64,000 nucleotides of DNA from Desulfovibrio sp. (GTDB lineage: Bacteria; Desulfobacterota; Desulfovibrionia; Desulfovibrionales; Desulfovibrionaceae), in contig JAQYWK010000004.1 in NCBI GenBank assembly GCA_030145055.1, forward strand, positions 510,701-574,700. The letters run 5' to 3'. Under the pieces are notes generated by a model. That model saw only the letters and a list, made by a program, of their open reading frames with translations. It was not told the origin of the DNA and made no database searches. Shown here in pieces: positions 36,202 to 45,648 of this stretch (its first letter is position 1; the number at the start of each line of letters is the position of its first letter). Both the position numbers and the translations under genes were made by a program.

Positions 36202-37578
36202 ATGAGCAAAAGAATTTATTCTTGTTTACACAGTGTTAAGGTTATTCTTGTTGCGGCAATCATATCTTTGATGTTTGCGACAGGTAATGTCCGCGCTGCA
36301 GATACTCTTACTGTTGATATCTTCGGCCCGGGCCAACGGAAAGTTAACATTATTTTGCTGCCTCCTCAGACTTTGCCGGAAGGTAAATATAAAGGAGCAA
36401 AAGACAGCGATCTGCCTTTGCCGTCTGAAGCTGGAGCTTTCAGTGAGGATATACGCAAGAACCTGACTTTTCTTCCATTCTTAAATTCAGTTCCTGTTGG
36501 TGATATTCTGGGTGGTGATCCTGCGCGCGGAGTTAAGCCCGGCGATGTGGATCTTAAGCCGTTACGATTGTCAAAGGTGGATCTCGTTCTGACCACAGGC
36601 TGGGAAATTATGCCTAATGGTGAAAAGAATTTAAGTATACGGGTTATTGGAACATTTAATGGACGCACGATTCTAGGTAAACGATATTCAAATGTAACTG
36701 AGGAGTTGCTGCCACTGATTGCGGACAGGTATAGCTCGCATTTGATGATGATACTTACCGGGCGGGCTGGTTTTTTCGATTCGTCCATTGCCTTTGTTCG
36801 TAAGAATGGGAAGAATAAAGAGATTTTTACTGTAAGTCCGCAGGGTAGGAATCTGCGTCAGGTTAGTTCACTTGGCGGTATTAATTTAAGTCCTAACTGG
36901 GCCCCTGATGGGATGAAACTAGTTTTTACAAGACTCGGAACAAGACAGCATCTACTTTGTATATGGGATAAATCTACCGGGAAAATTGATCAAAAGGCCT
37001 TTGCGGGCAATACCGTTATCGGGCCGACCTTTTTGCCGGATGGGAACCTTGCCGCCACACTTACTTTAAATGGCGACTCAGATATTTTTCTTATTAATGG
37101 TAGTTTTAAGCCCAAGCGTGCTTTAGCGAAAAGCTGGGCCATTGAAGTTTCTCCTGATTTTGACAAAACAGCAAGTAAGATGGTCTTTACTTCCGGTCGT
37201 TTCGGTAACCCGCACATTTTCATGCTTGATATGGCGAGTGGACAGGTTGACCGTGTAACTCGTAAAGGCAAGTATAATACTAACCCTACAATCAGTCCTG
37301 ATGGGCGGTATGTTGCTTTTTCTCGTCAAACTCCTTTAGGGCACAGAATTTTTGTTCACGATATGAATTCAGGTGGTGAACGGCAGCTTACTTTTGGTCC
37401 TGGTAATGATGAGGATCCTGCTTTTGGACCGGATGGGTACTTTTTGGCTTTTTCATCCAGTAGAACCGGTGAATATAAAATTTACCTGACCACGCGCCAC
37501 GGTGATGCGGCTATGCAGGTTCCGACTGGAGTGGGGATTGCAACCGCTCCTGCTTGGGGAAAGGCTACTAAGTCTTAA
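36202..37578 (+). CDS. tolB: Tol-Pal periplasmic protein TolB
   Basis: The 458 residues have a signal peptide (cleavage near VRA-AD, residue ~33), an N-terminal TolB domain (about 35-170) and a six-bladed beta-propeller made of PD40/WD-like repeats such as LSPNWAPDGMKLVFT and ISPDGRYVAFSRQ. It links TolA to Pal. The gap to pal is 196 bp, AT-rich and without an obvious terminator, so pal may also have its own promoter there. Confidence 0.95.
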   Translation: MSKRIYSCLHSVKVILVAAIISLMFATGNVRAADTLTVDIFGPGQRKVNIILLPPQTLPEGKYKGAKDSDLPLPSEAGAFSEDIRKNLTFLPFLNSVPVGDILGGDPARGVKPGDVDLKPLRLSKVDLVLTTGWEIMPNGEKNLSIRVIGTFNGRTILGKRYSNVTEELLPLIADRYSSHLMMILTGRAGFFDSSIAFVRKNGKNKEIFTVSPQGRNLRQVSSLGGINLSPNWAPDGMKLVFTRLGTRQHLLCIWDKSTGKIDQKAFAGNTVIGPTFLPDGNLAATLTLNGDSDIFLINGSFKPKRALAKSWAIEVSPDFDKTASKMVFTSGRFGNPHIFMLDMASGQVDRVTRKGKYNTNPTISPDGRYVAFSRQTPLGHRIFVHDMNSGGERQLTFGPGNDEDPAFGPDGYFLAFSSSRTGEYKIYLTTRHGDAAMQVPTGVGIATAPAWGKATKS

Positions 37579-37774
37579 TTTTGTGCTGTTTTTTTACGTT
37601 TCTTGTTGAAAGCATGTGTTTAATTTCAAATTTTAACAGATCTGTTTCTGTGATGACTTGATTTTTTTACAAAACACTTTAGGGTTAAAACATCGGAAGT
37701 TAAAAAATTTAAGAGTTTTTTCCACTTGGTGTGGACAATCTCCTGTCCTTTAAAGTTCCTTTTCAGGAGGGCAA

Positions 37775-38365
37775 ATGAAAGCTAGAGCTATAATTTTGTG
37801 TGTTGCGTTCATGTTGATCGCCGGCCTGGGTGCCGGTTGTTCTAAAAAACGTGTTGAGTCTAATACTGCGACACCAGCTGTAGAACAAAGAATGGAAGAC
37901 CAGCAGGAAAAGGAAAGACTAAGGCAGGAAGAGCAAGCTAAACTAGTCAGAGAAAGAGAACTTCAAGAACAGGCGCTTGAAGAAGAACGTCTAGCCGTTG
38001 AAGCTGCTAGAGAGTTTGAAGATGTTGTCGTTAAGCTTGGCAATATTATTCATTTCGATTTCGATTCATTCGAAATTAAGCCAGAATATCGCCCGCTTCT
38101 TCAGACAAAGGCAGAACTCCTTAAGCAGTATTCCAACGTCACTATTGTTATTGAAGGATACTGTGATGAGCGCGGAACAGAAGAGTACAACCTTGCCCTT
38201 GGTGAGCGTCGTGCCCGTGCAGCATATGAATTTTTGATTCTTCTTGGAGTAGCTCCGGAAAGACTTAGTATTGTAAGTTTCGGAGAAGAAAACCCAATTG
38301 ACCTTGCTCATAATGAAACGGCTTGGGAAATGAACCGCAGAGCGCAGTTCAGATTGACTTACTAG
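37775..38365 (+). CDS. pal: Peptidoglycan-associated lipoprotein Pal
   Basis: Outer-membrane lipoprotein that binds peptidoglycan and TolB. The 196 residues have a lipoprotein signal ending LGAGC (C22), a charged coiled-coil linker with many Glu/Arg (about 40-85) that is longer than in E. coli Pal, and an OmpA-like domain (IEGYCDERGTEEYNLALGER). The ribosome site AGGAGG is strong. It ends the Tol-Pal cluster at a strong terminator. Confidence 0.95.
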   Translation: MKARAIILCVAFMLIAGLGAGCSKKRVESNTATPAVEQRMEDQQEKERLRQEEQAKLVRERELQEQALEEERLAVEAAREFEDVVVKLGNIIHFDFDSFEIKPEYRPLLQTKAELLKQYSNVTIVIEGYCDERGTEEYNLALGERRARAAYEFLILLGVAPERLSIVSFGEENPIDLAHNETAWEMNRRAQFRLTY

Positions 38366-38402
38366 TTAATCAAAAACAGTCAGTTTTAATTTAGATAATT
38401 TA

Positions 38403-38437
38403 AAGCCCCTGCTTTCAATGAAAGCAGGGGCTTTTTT
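38403..38437 (+). terminator. Rho-independent terminator after pal
   Basis: A perfect GC-rich stem (AGCCCCTGCTTT with its complement at 38421-38432) is followed by a T run. It may also serve convergent pgpA, since A residues precede the stem. Confidence 0.9.
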
Positions 38438-38476
38438 ATGGAATATGAACTGAACGATTCTTACCCTGTCGTAAAA

Positions 38477-38941
38477 TTAAATCATTCTGAAAAGCCAAAG
38501 CGCGATTGCTGCATATACTCCTGCAAGAACATCATCAATCATCACGCCCCAACCAGATTTAAGCCATTTTTCTGATTGCTTAATAGGCCACGGTTTTAGA
38601 ATGTCAAATATTCTGAAAAATACAAACCCCACTATAAGCTGTGAGCCTGTCATCATCCCGAAGGGTAGGTATGTAATCCACTGTCCGAGTACTTCGTCAA
38701 TGATGACGCAGCCCGGGTCTTTCTTACCTAACTGAACTTCAGCTTCGGAGCATGCTATTGCTCCAAATATGAAAATGAAGGCCAAAATGAGGACCTTTAC
38801 TGTGAAAGGGAAGGGGTAAAAGCAGAATGGTGCTGCAATTGCAGCAACTGCGGACCCCCATGTTCCTGGAGCTTTTGGGAGAAAACCCACAGGGCCGAGT
38901 GTCGCGATATTAACGAGGATTTTGCTGTGCATTTTTTTCAT
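38477..38941 (-). CDS. pgpA: Phosphatidylglycerophosphatase A
   Basis: Dephosphorylates phosphatidylglycerol phosphate in the inner membrane. The 154 residues carry the PgpA signatures PKAPGTWGSA, CVIIDEVLGQW, DILKPWPI and MIDDVLAGVYA within four hydrophobic segments. An ATG three codons downstream (38932) is an alternative start. Confidence 0.93.
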   Translation of the reverse strand: MKKMHSKILVNIATLGPVGFLPKAPGTWGSAVAAIAAPFCFYPFPFTVKVLILAFIFIFGAIACSEAEVQLGKKDPGCVIIDEVLGQWITYLPFGMMTGSQLIVGFVFFRIFDILKPWPIKQSEKWLKSGWGVMIDDVLAGVYAAIALWLFRMI

Positions 38942-38985
38942 GGCCTTATTATCAGCTTAATAGTTGAAAAAGTCCAGAATAGGAA

Positions 38986-39015
38986 AAGCCTGAACTGTAT
39001 AAACAATTCAGGCTT
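38986..39015 (-). terminator. Terminator of the CII-like gene
   Basis: A perfect 9-bp stem (AAGCCTGAA with TTCAGGCTT) is followed on the minus strand by a short T tract. Confidence 0.65.
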
Positions 39016-39041
39016 ATAATAAGCTTATTTTCAGATAAAAA

Positions 39042-39299
39042 TTAAGATTGGTGCGCGTTGTTGGGTTTAATTGTATATCCGATGCTTTTAGCCATATGCT
39101 CAAGAAGGCTTACCTCATTTGTTGCTTTGAGAATATCAAGCAAAGTTCCAGCTCCAAGCTTTGCATTCTGATCAAAAGGATTAATCTCTCTCAGAAGAGT
39201 TGAATATGGCTTTCCTATTTTCTCGGCTACTTCTTTGGCAGGTTTGTTGCCGGCAAGTACCACGTCCTGGGTCATTTTTGTGATAGATTCAATATTCAT
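39042..39299 (-). CDS. CII-like phage-type regulatory protein
   Basis: The 85-residue protein reads as a helix-turn-helix of the phage regulatory CII-like family: AKEVAEKIGKPYSTLLREINPFD is the DNA-binding part, followed by LGAGTLLDILKATNEVSLLEHMA. AAGGAG precedes the ATG. It is monocistronic with its own terminator, and there are no phage genes nearby. It is probably a domesticated regulator of unknown targets. Confidence 0.78.
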   Translation of the reverse strand: MNIESITKMTQDVVLAGNKPAKEVAEKIGKPYSTLLREINPFDQNAKLGAGTLLDILKATNEVSLLEHMAKSIGYTIKPNNAHQS

Positions 39300-39490
39300 A
39301 TCTAATTCTCCTTCATTAAATGCATATCTTCATACAGTGATGCCCTGTGGCTCTGTAATGAAAATAACAAATTATGAAGAAGAGTAAACTAGCAGAACTA
39401 TGTATTTTGACTCGATTGGGTAGTAACTTTTGGTAGGGTTTTCTTTAGTAGGAAGGGGTTTTGGGTAATTTACTATTAACGGGGGTGGGT

Positions 39491-41704
39491 CTAGCTGTTT
39501 TGAGCATTCAAATAAGTCAGGAAGTCGTTTTTGGGCAGGGGTTTTGTATAGTAAAAACCTTGTATTAGATTACACCCTTCGTTTTGAAGTAATGTTATTT
39601 GGTTTTCCTGCTCAACGCCTTCAGCAATAACCTCAAGACCCATCTTACTGGCCATGCTGATTATTGCAGAAACTATAGCCATATCGTTTTCATCATCTGA
39701 AATATCGTTGATAAATGATCTGTCGATTTTGAGGGTGTGGATTGGTAGAGTTTTCAGATAGCTGAGGGAAGAGTATCCAGTGCCGAAATCATCAATGGCA
39801 ATTTGTACTCCGGTTGAGCTTAACGTATTTAAAAGTGATATCTTCTTTTCAACATTTTTCATGATAAGTGATTCAGTAATCTCAAGTTCCAACTGATTAT
39901 GATTCACTTTATGCGCGCTAAGGGCGCTTAGGATTTTACTTGTAAAGTACTGGTCTTCGAGTTCTTTTGATGAGATATTAACTGAAACTATTAAATTATC
40001 GTATCCAGCTTCCTTCCACATTGACATGTCGCGAAGAGCTAATTGTAAAATTTGATTATCAATGTCGCCAATTAGGTTCAAATCTTCGGCAATTTCTATG
40101 AATTGGCTAGGGGGAATAACTTCTCCGTCTTTTTTTACCCAGCGAGCAAGCGCTTCCATTCCATATATTCTGCCAGTCACAGAGTTTATTTTGGCCTGAT
40201 AAAAAGGTAAAAATTCTCCTTGTGACAACCCTTTTCGAATCGCAGATTCCATGTCGATTTTATTCTGTGCCCGCACCTGCATTTCTGTGGTGTAAAATCT
40301 AACTTCCCCTCCGTTTCCGTTCTCTAATTTCATTTGATGCATCGCTGTGTCAGCATGCTGTAAAAGTAGTTCGGGGGTGTCTGCGTCATCAGGATATGTA
40401 GAAATTCCGATGCTGGCGTTTAAGAAAATTTCGTGATCTTGTATTTTAAACGGATCAAGGAATAACCCTTTAATTTTCCTGGCTAAAGCCATCAGTGAAT
40501 TGATATTATCAAAGTTCACTAACCCTACAGCAAATTCGTCACTTCCAATTCTTGCGAAAAGATCAGACTGGCGGATAGTTTGGTTAATTCTATCAGTAAA
40601 CAGCTTAAGGAGTTCATCTCCGACAGAGTACCCGAGGGAGTCATTTACTTTTTTAAAATCATCAAAATCAATATATAGTAGCGCTAATTGACAGCCTTTT
40701 TGTGCGCATTTAACTATCTCTGTTCTTAATCTGTCTGAAAAAAGCCTACGGTTTGGAAGGTTTGTCAGCGCATCATGGTAGGCGTAGAAATTTATTTTTT
40801 CTTCTTTGCGCTTAAGTTCGCTTACATCGTTATTAACGCCTACATAATGCGTTATGTTTCCTTCAGAATCATAAATAGCACTGATGCTGAGTCTTTGTGG
40901 GTATATTTCCCCGTTTTTGCGCCTGTTCCAGAGTTCTCCATCCCACTTACCTGTTTTCAGCAGGGATCTCCACATATCCTGATAGAAGTTTGCATCGTGA
41001 TAATCTGATTTTAATACGCGTGGATTTTCACCAGCAATTTCATCAAAGGTGTAGCCTGTTATCTCTGTGAAGGCTGGATTGATATTCAGAGCAGCGCCAG
41101 TTGCATCGGTGATTATAACGCCGTCAAGTGTGTTCTTAAATACGTGGTTCATGAACTGCAAATTTTCGTTCGCAGTGTGCAGAGTTTTTTCCTGAACTTT
41201 TATGTGCTCTTTGAGTTCTTCACGAACTCTGTCGAGTTCCTGTTCAATGGCCTTTCTCTCTGTGATATCTGCTGCAATAGTACCAATTCCGATTAGTTCA
41301 TCGTCAGCACTGAATATGGGAAATTTCTTTGCTAGGAATGTAAAAATTTCTCCACTAGGAGTCGGTAAAGCCAGTTCAATAGCAATGTTTTCTCCTTTTG
41401 GAAGTTTCATAGCTACTTTGTCGTATTGCTCGATTACGGAAATTTGTTCAGAGATCGTTCTGCCACTGTAAACTTCTTGATTAGTTTTACCTACTATCTC
41501 ACTAAGAGATTTAAAGCCGCCGTAATTCAAAAAAGTCTTATTTACAGTAATATACTTGGAAGAAGTATCTTTAATTGATGTTATGTGATCAGCGCTATCT
41601 AAAAAAATTTTTAGAATATCTGTATGACCGGAAACTCTTTCTGGTAATAGTTCTGATTCATCAACATTCTTTTGTTGGTCTATTTTCTTTGTGTTTTGCG
41701 GCAT
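39491..41704 (-). CDS. PAS-PAS-GGDEF-EAL cyclic-di-GMP protein
   Basis: The 737 residues contain PAS domain 1 (about 25-155), a short coiled coil, PAS domain 2 (about 185-295), a GGDEF domain (about 305-470) and an EAL domain (about 480-735). The GGDEF signature reads RIGSDEF (Gly to Ser), so cyclase activity is doubtful. The EAL domain keeps YGMEALARW, DDFGTGYSSLSYL, KIDRSFI and EGVEQENQ, so c-di-GMP phosphodiesterase activity is likely. No transmembrane helix is seen, so it is a cytosolic sensor with an unknown signal. Confidence 0.93.
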   Translation of the reverse strand: MPQNTKKIDQQKNVDESELLPERVSGHTDILKIFLDSADHITSIKDTSSKYITVNKTFLNYGGFKSLSEIVGKTNQEVYSGRTISEQISVIEQYDKVAMKLPKGENIAIELALPTPSGEIFTFLAKKFPIFSADDELIGIGTIAADITERKAIEQELDRVREELKEHIKVQEKTLHTANENLQFMNHVFKNTLDGVIITDATGAALNINPAFTEITGYTFDEIAGENPRVLKSDYHDANFYQDMWRSLLKTGKWDGELWNRRKNGEIYPQRLSISAIYDSEGNITHYVGVNNDVSELKRKEEKINFYAYHDALTNLPNRRLFSDRLRTEIVKCAQKGCQLALLYIDFDDFKKVNDSLGYSVGDELLKLFTDRINQTIRQSDLFARIGSDEFAVGLVNFDNINSLMALARKIKGLFLDPFKIQDHEIFLNASIGISTYPDDADTPELLLQHADTAMHQMKLENGNGGEVRFYTTEMQVRAQNKIDMESAIRKGLSQGEFLPFYQAKINSVTGRIYGMEALARWVKKDGEVIPPSQFIEIAEDLNLIGDIDNQILQLALRDMSMWKEAGYDNLIVSVNISSKELEDQYFTSKILSALSAHKVNHNQLELEITESLIMKNVEKKISLLNTLSSTGVQIAIDDFGTGYSSLSYLKTLPIHTLKIDRSFINDISDDENDMAIVSAIISMASKMGLEVIAEGVEQENQITLLQNEGCNLIQGFYYTKPLPKNDFLTYLNAQNS

Positions 41705-41828
41705 TTTACTTGTGTAAAAAGTTGATCTTTATTTTAGAAATAATTTAGCACCTAGATAAAAACATCGCAATGCTTTAAAGGCTACTATATCAAAAATGGC
41801 ATATAAATAGAGCTAGTGATATTATAAA

Positions 41829-42434
41829 TTATTCAGTGCCAATCGGGCTGATGGCTTTTAGTGAAATCAAAGATTCCATTACGCGGGCTAGGGGGAGTCC
41901 TACAACGTTTGTGTAAGATCCGCATATACCTTTAACTAAAAAGGCTCCCTGCCCCTGAATAGCATAAGCTCCAGCTTTATCATCGGGTTCGCCAGTTGCC
42001 ACGTAAGCTCTAATAGCGAATTCATCACAGTTGATAAATTCAACGTCAGTCGTAACTGCGTAGCTTATTTCATCGCCATTATCAGAAATTAGGGCGCAGC
42101 CTGTGATGACTTTGTGCGATCTTCCGCAAAGGCTTTTTATCATTTCTATGGCATCTTTCCGGTTACGCGGTTTTCCTAGGATATCTAGATCTCTGGCAAC
42201 GATTGTGTCTGCGCCGATGACTAGGGTGCCGGGGCATAAATTAGCAACATTCCGTGCTTTCATCATAGCCATTTCAATTGCATAGTCTTCAGGAAGTTGT
42301 CCCCTTTTAGCAGGAGGTTCATCGCATGTAGCCGGGGTTATATTAAATTCCAATCCCACGGATCCCAGCAATTCGCTTCTTCGGGGTGAACCGGATCCTA
42401 GTGTGAGCGCTTTAAGGGTTTCATATATTTTCAT
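41829..42434 (-). CDS. maf: Maf-family nucleoside triphosphate pyrophosphatase
   Basis: Hydrolyses non-canonical or modified nucleotides (dTTP/UTP or m7GTP type). Starting at the ATG at 42434 gives 201 residues, the usual length, opening with the P-loop-like SGSPRRSELL. VIGADTIVA and a KDAIEMIKSLCGRSHKVITG segment follow. An upstream in-frame ATG at 42491 adds 19 residues without family similarity. Confidence 0.92.
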   Translation of the reverse strand: MKIYETLKALTLGSGSPRRSELLGSVGLEFNITPATCDEPPAKRGQLPEDYAIEMAMMKARNVANLCPGTLVIGADTIVARDLDILGKPRNRKDAIEMIKSLCGRSHKVITGCALISDNGDEISYAVTTDVEFINCDEFAIRAYVATGEPDDKAGAYAIQGQGAFLVKGICGSYTNVVGLPLARVMESLISLKAISPIGTE

Positions 42435-42675
42435 TTTACTTATATTATCTCTTGCTTGTCTAATGCTACATGTTTCAAATTCATTAAACATTTCAAGCTA
42501 ATATTATAATCTTGTCAAGGAGAGGCGTTGGTACTTTTATTATAATATTATTGCACTCAAAAAGGATAATATATAGTAAGCTAGGGTGCATGGGTGTTAT
42601 TTTAAGCAATGAGATGTTGCTCTTTATAAGATCTATATGTAATGATTATATGAATGTAAGATTAGGAGTTCATGA

Positions 42676-43632
42676 ATGAAAGTTTGCATATGGGGGGCTC
42701 GAGGCTCTCTACCTGCCACATATAACGCTGACAGAGCTAGAGCAAAGGTTAAAGCTGCGCTTGAGATTGCTGTTGCGCGTGGAGTAGATTCGTCTACCGA
42801 TCTTGATTCATTTATAGATAATGAACTCCCTTTTCCGGTGCGCGGATCATACGGCACCAATACGCCTTGTATTCAGATCGGGACAACTGGAGATGATTAT
42901 CTTATTTGCGATTGCGGAACAGGGCTTCGTGATCTCGGAAATGTAATCATGGCAGAGCGGGCAGGTAGGTCGGGCGCACACATCCACATTCTCATTTCGC
43001 ACCTCCATTGGGACCATTTGCAAGGTTTTCCATTTTTTATTCCAGCATATTTGAAGGAAAATAGAATTTCGTTTTATGGCGGACACCCTACCATTGAAAA
43101 AGCATTCCGTACCCAACAGAGCGACCCTTTTTTTCCTGTTAAGTTTGACCAATTGGCCGCAGATATTGATTTTACGCGCCTTAAAAATGGTCAGCAATTT
43201 GAAATTGCTGGCATCAATATTAAGGTGAAAGCCCAGTATCATCCTGGTGGATCATATGGTTATCGCTTTGAAAAAGATGGTAAGTCAGCCGTTTATTCAA
43301 CTGATTGCGAGCACAAAAGTGCAACCGCGCTTGCTGATACCGGATTCGTAGAATTTTTTAAGGATGCTGATCTTTTAATAATGGATGCTCAGTATTCATT
43401 TGCTGAGGCTAATTCTATCAAAGAAGATTGGGGTCATTCCAATAATATTATTGCTGTAGAGTTGTCTGGTTATGCCGGGGTCAAAACTCTATGTCTGTTT
43501 CATCAGGAACCCGTACTTGATGATTTTCAGTTGGATAAATTTCTCCAAGATACAAGAGCTTATGCTGAACTGGCTGAGTGCAAACCTGAAAATATAATAA
43601 TGGCACAGGATGGTCTTTGTATAAATCTCTGA
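42676..43632 (+). CDS. Metallo-beta-lactamase-fold hydrolase
   Basis: The 318 residues hold a glyoxalase/RNase Z-like MBL core: HLHWDHLQGFPFF supplies the first metal ligands, STDCEH the bridging Asp region, and a later His in LFHQEPVLDD. An extra N-terminal segment (about 15-55) separates the first strand from the RGSYGTNTPC motif. This family appears in regulators and signalling proteins of deltaproteobacteria. The substrate is unknown. The gene is monocistronic. Confidence 0.85.
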   Translation: MKVCIWGARGSLPATYNADRARAKVKAALEIAVARGVDSSTDLDSFIDNELPFPVRGSYGTNTPCIQIGTTGDDYLICDCGTGLRDLGNVIMAERAGRSGAHIHILISHLHWDHLQGFPFFIPAYLKENRISFYGGHPTIEKAFRTQQSDPFFPVKFDQLAADIDFTRLKNGQQFEIAGINIKVKAQYHPGGSYGYRFEKDGKSAVYSTDCEHKSATALADTGFVEFFKDADLLIMDAQYSFAEANSIKEDWGHSNNIIAVELSGYAGVKTLCLFHQEPVLDDFQLDKFLQDTRAYAELAECKPENIIMAQDGLCINL

Positions 43633-43813
43633 TTTTAAGCTTGATATCTCTTCTGTTCTTTTTTTGACACTTCCTCATTTATTCCTCTTCTTCCTCCTTT
43701 ATCTCTTTTTAAGTATCTGTAAAGATTGCATTAAAAAGTTTGGCATTACCCTTGCTTTAGTGTTGATGAAACGTTCGGGCGCGGCCCGTATCTTTTGATC
43801 ATGGAGCAATGGT

Positions 43814-44539
43814 ATGAGAAACGATGAATTCAAATGTGATTTAGATCTGATGGAGTTCGGTTCTTCGGATTCCGATACATCCGGCATGAACGGATGGTCT
43901 GTTCCGTGGGCTGACCTGATGATGGTAATGTTTGTATTGTTCGTTGTGCTGTTTATCTACAGTAAGTCTGAGGAAAATATTAAAGTAATTTTCGCAAGTA
44001 ACGCGCAGTCTAATGTTTCACCTACTCCTGTTGATAGTCTCATTGATATGCTTTCAGTCCATCGCCAATCAATGAGCGGCAGCACCAGAGTCCTTTTGGC
44101 TCCCCAAGATGTACTTTATCGCAGCAATGACGGAGCGGTAAGCGTGGGCAGTGAAGATAACGGGCAGATGAAAATCGTCATGCGCGGTGATGCCTTCTTT
44201 GCTCCCGGAAAAAGTAGCTTTGAGCCAAAGACCTTGCAATATCTTGCTGAAATTTCCGAAGTACTTACAAAAAATCATCACGCCATACATATAGTCGGCC
44301 ATACCGATCATAGTGACGTTGCTAAACTTGGTCCCAGTGCTGCCTTTGAGCTATCCGCAAGCCGAGCCGCAAAAGTTGCACAATATTTAATAAATGAAAA
44401 ATCTATCGACCCCGCGCGTATTCTTGTTAGCGGGCGAGGTGGAACCCTTCCTGAACTCCCAGAATATTTTGGTGATGTTTCAGGTAATAATCGCCGTGTA
44501 GAACTCGTCGTCATAAATCCTGACGTCAATGCCAAGTAA
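43814..44539 (+). CDS. motB: MotB-like OmpA-domain stator protein
   Basis: The 241 residues have one N-terminal transmembrane helix with the ion-binding Asp (VPWADLMMVMFVLFVVLF, about 29-47), a plug/linker region and a C-terminal OmpA-like peptidoglycan-binding domain (HIVGHTDHSD, SASRAAKVAQYL, NNRRVELVV). GGAGC lies 6 bases before the ATG. It is followed 12 bp later by a MotA-like gene, so the pair should form an ion-driven stator for flagella or another motor. Confidence 0.85.
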   Translation: MRNDEFKCDLDLMEFGSSDSDTSGMNGWSVPWADLMMVMFVLFVVLFIYSKSEENIKVIFASNAQSNVSPTPVDSLIDMLSVHRQSMSGSTRVLLAPQDVLYRSNDGAVSVGSEDNGQMKIVMRGDAFFAPGKSSFEPKTLQYLAEISEVLTKNHHAIHIVGHTDHSDVAKLGPSAAFELSASRAAKVAQYLINEKSIDPARILVSGRGGTLPELPEYFGDVSGNNRRVELVVINPDVNAK

Positions 44540-44551
44540 GGAGGTAATGTC

Positions 44552-45415
44552 ATGAACAGGAAGAATCTTGTCGGTGTATCAGTTGCCGCAATAATTTTTA
44601 TAGCAAGTTTCTGGCTTAGCGGTGGAATCTCGCTTTACTGGAACGCTGCTGCATTTGCCATCGTAACGTCCGGACTGACTGTGGCAATAATGCTCAGTTA
44701 TCCCGTAGAACAATTGACTGCTGCTTTTAAGGTAGTTCGTAATACTTATTCAAGTAGGCTCACGACCCACGAAGAAATTGTCGACACCTTGCTTGACCTA
44801 AGTGTGCGTTCGCGAATGGATGGTATGCTTTCTCTTGAAAAAGCAGGCGAGCAGACAACCATGTCATTTCTCAAAAACGGGTTGATGCTTTTGGTGGATA
44901 ATTTCACCGAAGACGAAATCAAGGATTGCCTTAAAACTGAAATGTCATTTTTCAATATGCGGAGAAACGAGTCTGAACGTGTATTTCAATCACTTGCCCG
45001 TTTCGCTCCGGCATTCGGAGTAGCAGGATCAGTTATCGGTTTGATCGGCCTCTTAATGGGGATTGATAACCCAGCTGTAATCCTAAAGCATATTCCGGTA
45101 GCCTTTATTTCAACTCTTTACGGGGTAGTTCTCAGCAACATGATTTTTGCGCCTATGGCTGAAACTGTTCGTTGCAGAACCAGAAATGAGCTGATCAATC
45201 AGAAAATGATTATGGACGGAATTATTGCCATCAAGAATGAGCAGAATCCGTACAAGTTAGAACGTAAGCTTGTCGCATTTCTTTGCCCCAATAATAGAGA
45301 AGGTAAGACCGAAGCTCTTAGGAATATCACTAGAAAGTATATCAAGATGCGTAAGGATGCCAAGGATGGCAAGACCAATATTCTACACGAAATTCCCTTG
45401 GTAAAAGCTTCCTGA
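44552..45415 (+). CDS. motA: MotA-like stator channel protein
   Basis: The 287 residues show four hydrophobic helices (about 8-25, 30-48, 150-170 and 180-205). RFAPAFGVAGSVIGLIGLL and HIPVAFISTLYGVVLSN correspond to MotA/PomA helices 3 and 4 with their conserved prolines. A large cytoplasmic loop (about 50-145) is present. AAGGAGGT precedes the ATG. It lies after motB, the reverse of the usual motA-motB order. Whether it uses H+ or Na+ cannot be read reliably. Confidence 0.85.
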   Translation: MNRKNLVGVSVAAIIFIASFWLSGGISLYWNAAAFAIVTSGLTVAIMLSYPVEQLTAAFKVVRNTYSSRLTTHEEIVDTLLDLSVRSRMDGMLSLEKAGEQTTMSFLKNGLMLLVDNFTEDEIKDCLKTEMSFFNMRRNESERVFQSLARFAPAFGVAGSVIGLIGLLMGIDNPAVILKHIPVAFISTLYGVVLSNMIFAPMAETVRCRTRNELINQKMIMDGIIAIKNEQNPYKLERKLVAFLCPNNREGKTEALRNITRKYIKMRKDAKDGKTNILHEIPLVKAS

Positions 45416-45472
45416 TGACCCTGCACGGCATTGACAGGTGATGGAAGAAGCTCACCAAGCTAGTAAAGCAAA

Positions 45473-45516
45473 GCCCGAACTGTACTCATATATGAGTCTA
45501 TGGTTCGGGTTTTTTA
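45473..45516 (+). terminator. Rho-independent terminator after motA
   Basis: CCCGAAC (45474-45480) pairs with GTTCGGG (45503-45509), with an inner ACTCATATATGAGT stem, followed by six T. Confidence 0.85.
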
Positions 45517-45648
45517 TGTTATTTCATATTTCCAATTTAAAAAAGGTATATAACCTGATTTACTTTTTTAATATGACTGTATTAGGGTCAAATATAGTTT
45601 TCATAAAGAGCAATATTTTTTGCATCAAATATATGAGGGTACAAGATA

